From positions 1 through 7,176 of the forward strand of contig JAKBSX010000142.1 in the NCBI GenBank assembly GCA_021844725.1: 7,176 nt of DNA, written 5' to 3'. Positions 6,368 to 7,176 of the stretch are shown here, in pieces. Position numbers and translations under genes: made by a program. Position 1 is the first letter of the stretch. Each line of letters begins with the position of its first letter. This stretch comes from Actinomycetes bacterium (lineage in GTDB: Bacteria > Actinomycetota > Acidimicrobiia > Acidimicrobiales > Acidimicrobiaceae). The notes below the pieces were generated by a model that saw nothing but the letters and a program-made list of their open reading frames with translations, was not told where the DNA came from and did no database searches.

Positions 6368-6381
6368 GCGCCTCCTTGCGC
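6368..6381 (-). promoter_or_regulatory. CsrA-site-like hairpin with the csrA Shine-Dalgarno in its loop
   Basis: On the minus strand the bases just before the csrA ATG read GCGC-AAGGAG-GCGC: a four-base-pair GC stem with a six-base loop holding the SD core. High-affinity CsrA sites typically have A-N-GGA in a hairpin hexaloop, and here the loop contains AAGGA. CsrA bound here would compete with the ribosome on its own mRNA. The structure is read directly; the autoregulation is inference from known csrA genes. Confidence 0.6.
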
Positions 6382-6383
6382 GT

Positions 6384-6400
6384 AGAGCTATTCGGGCTCT
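6384..6400 (-). promoter_or_regulatory. Second hairpin in the csrA leader
   Basis: On the minus strand AGAGC-CCGAATA-GCTCT forms a five-base-pair stem with a seven-base loop. It stands two bases upstream of the SD hairpin and begins within a few bases of the expected transcription start. It may protect the 5' end or shape the leader. The loop has no GGA, so it is not a second CsrA site by itself. Confidence 0.3.
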
Positions 6401-6402
6401 TA

Positions 6403-6430
6403 ATTATCCAACTACACATTACCGTGCCAA
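6403..6430 (-). promoter_or_regulatory. Probable csrA promoter (sigma70 type)
   Basis: On the minus strand TTGGCA (6430-6425, 5 of 6 to TTGACA), a 16-base spacer and GATAAT (6408-6403, 5 of 6 to TATAAT) form the best promoter in the window. Transcription would start near 6396, giving a leader of about 30 bases made up almost entirely of two hairpins. This suggests that csrA has its own transcript and is not dependent on read-through from the lipoprotein gene. Confidence 0.55.
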
Positions 6431-6522
6431 TGTGATTTATTCCAGTTTTTTTGCAATCTCCAGTTAGAAACGGCCGATGAAAGTCATGGTTACTGAGTGA
6501 CTAGGTGTGAGAGGTTTGGGCC

Positions 6523-7116
6523 TTAGCCGCCAGAATTGGTTGTGGTGGTGCTATGGATGAAGTTTTTACCCCCAGCTCCTCTAAACGTTGGTTTGAGATT
6601 TGCGCAAGCTTTGGCTGCGGCTGCAAAATTGGGCGACTGCCTCAGAGCTTTGAGACCAGCAAAACTCTTTCTTTGGCTGGTTCCGTTCGCTGAAGTTGTG
6701 GTGGTGGGAAGGGCCACCCCATGAGAAGTTAAGCACGCGGTATACGCCTGTAGCGCCTTCTTCTGTGTCGGGGATAACGCAAAGTGTTTAGTGCCAGAAC
6801 TACTTGCGCAAGCGGCATACGCTGCTCGTCTAACTGAAGCTGGAACCGTAGTTGGAGGTATTTTAGAGTTGGGATTGTACTTGGGGAAAATGTAGCCGTG
6901 CGCTGAAAGGCAGGATCTGAGCGAGGCTTGTGAGTTTCCTGGACTGCTGGTGCTGGTGCTGGTGCTGGTGGTCGTTTTGGCTGAAGCCAGCGATGACGAT
7001 CCGCAGGATGCAATAGTGAGTGAAACAACGGCCAATGCAATTAACTTTGTTTTCGAGTGGTTTCCATGCGGCATAGTTTCTCGCTTTGTCGGCCTTTGAA
7101 TGAAAAACATATTCAT
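6523..7116 (-). CDS. Secreted lipoprotein with duplicated Cys/His-Gly module
   Basis: A 197-residue protein with a lipoprotein signal: basic stretch, hydrophobic core (about 25-35) and lipobox IASC with C38 as lipidation site. A low-complexity Ser/Thr linker (about 48-58) follows, then two similar modules. Module 1 has SLRSCLSAHG (65-74) and a later AAC (C103); module 2 has AYTACLTSHG (124-133) and KAC (C171). Such CxxxHG...P...AC proteins occur widely as uncharacterised actinobacterial lipoproteins. The two cysteines per module may form disulfides. Start: ATG at 7116 has GAAGGA ten bases upstream. It gives a long n-region, and the in-frame ATG at 7074 would give a more typical signal peptide but has a poor SD. 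It follows an ABC permease gene by 21 bases and so probably acts with that transporter at the cell surface. Function unknown. Confidence 0.75.
   Translation of the reverse strand: MNMFFIQRPTKRETMPHGNHSKTKLIALAVVSLTIASCGSSSLASAKTTTSTSTSTSSPGNSQASLRSCLSAHGYIFPKYNPNSKIPPTTVPASVRRAAYAACASSSGTKHFALSPTQKKALQAYTACLTSHGVALPTTTTSANGTSQRKSFAGLKALRQSPNFAAAAKACANLKPTFRGAGGKNFIHSTTTTNSGG
6945..6968. repeat. Hexanucleotide tandem repeat, four copies
   Basis: Four perfect copies of TGCTGG on the plus strand, inside the lipoprotein gene, encoding the alternating Thr-Ser linker after the lipidated cysteine. A six-base unit changes the linker length by two residues without breaking the frame, so copy number could vary among strains. 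Confidence 0.8.
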
Positions 7117-7137
7117 TTTTAGTAAATCCTTCTTCTT

Positions 7138-7176
7138 CTATTCGCTTCTTAAGGCATCGATTGGTGAGAGTCGAGC
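7138..7176 (-). CDS. C-terminal end of a MacB/FtsX-type ABC transporter permease (partial)
   Basis: Only the last 12 codons and the TAG stop are in the window; they encode ARLSPIDALRSE. This closely fits the C-terminus typical of MacB/LolC/FtsX-like permeases (A-[AS]-R-L-x-P-[IV]-[ED]-A-L-R-x-E), which follows the last TM segment. Such permeases work with a MacB-type ATPase, and often an adaptor protein, in efflux or lipoprotein/envelope tasks. The lipoprotein gene begins 21 bases downstream on the same strand, so the two are likely one operon. The call rests on a short but characteristic tail. Confidence 0.65.
   Translation of the reverse strand, partial: ARLSPIDALRSE

Noticed and set aside
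622..6439. GTGATTTA occurs on both sides of the T4SS operon (622-629 and 6432-6439), like a target duplication or att core.
   Set aside because: An eight-base match between two intergenic stretches of this size is expected about once by chance, and no integrase or inverted ends accompany it.
6482..6502. Inverted repeat AGTCA / TGACT downstream of the lipoprotein gene as a terminator.
   Set aside because: Only a five-base-pair AT-rich stem with an 11-base loop and no real U tract.

Overview
The window reads as an actinobacterial chromosome segment of moderate GC content. The evidence is a gene order known from actinobacterial conjugative elements (DUF6112 pilin-like protein, TrbL-like protein, SCO6880-family protein, VirB4-like ATPase, VirD4-like ATPase), plus a Ser/Thr-rich lipoprotein of a kind common in Actinobacteria. 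The moderate GC content, csrA and the lipoprotein style make an Acidimicrobiia-like host (Acidithrix/Ferrithrix type) my best guess, but this is inference and not certain.

Layout. Positions 1-535 (minus strand) hold the N-terminal part of a GPR1/FUN34/YaaH-type (acetate uptake) membrane protein that runs off the left edge. A gap of about 360 bases (536-893) follows. It contains a perfect 14-bp palindrome near the transporter promoter, a possible decayed reading frame, and a plausible plus-strand promoter with a leader hairpin. Positions 894-6152 hold five tightly packed plus-strand genes, with gaps of 2 to 15 bases or a 4-base ATGA overlap. They encode a small two-TM pilin-like protein, a polytopic TrbL/VirB6-like channel protein, a PrgI/VirB4-N-like SCO6880-family protein, a VirB4-like ATPase and a VirD4-like coupling ATPase. 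Together they look like the membrane and motor core of a type IV secretion system (T4SS). No relaxase, integrase, peptidoglycan hydrolase or obvious att site lies in the window.

csrA (6127-6366, minus strand) is convergent with the last T4SS gene and overlaps its 3' end by 26 bases. Its Shine-Dalgarno sequence sits in the six-base loop of a small GC hairpin directly before the start codon, the classic form of a CsrA binding site, so autoregulation is likely. A good sigma70-type promoter lies just upstream.

The right end is a minus-strand operon. It has the last 12 codons of a MacB/FtsX-type ABC permease (7138-7176), and 21 bases further on a lipoprotein gene (6523-7116) whose mature part carries two copies of a Cys/His-Gly module.

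The most interesting points are the compact, apparently stand-alone T4SS core set between ordinary chromosomal-type genes, its possible translational control leader, and the csrA leader structure.
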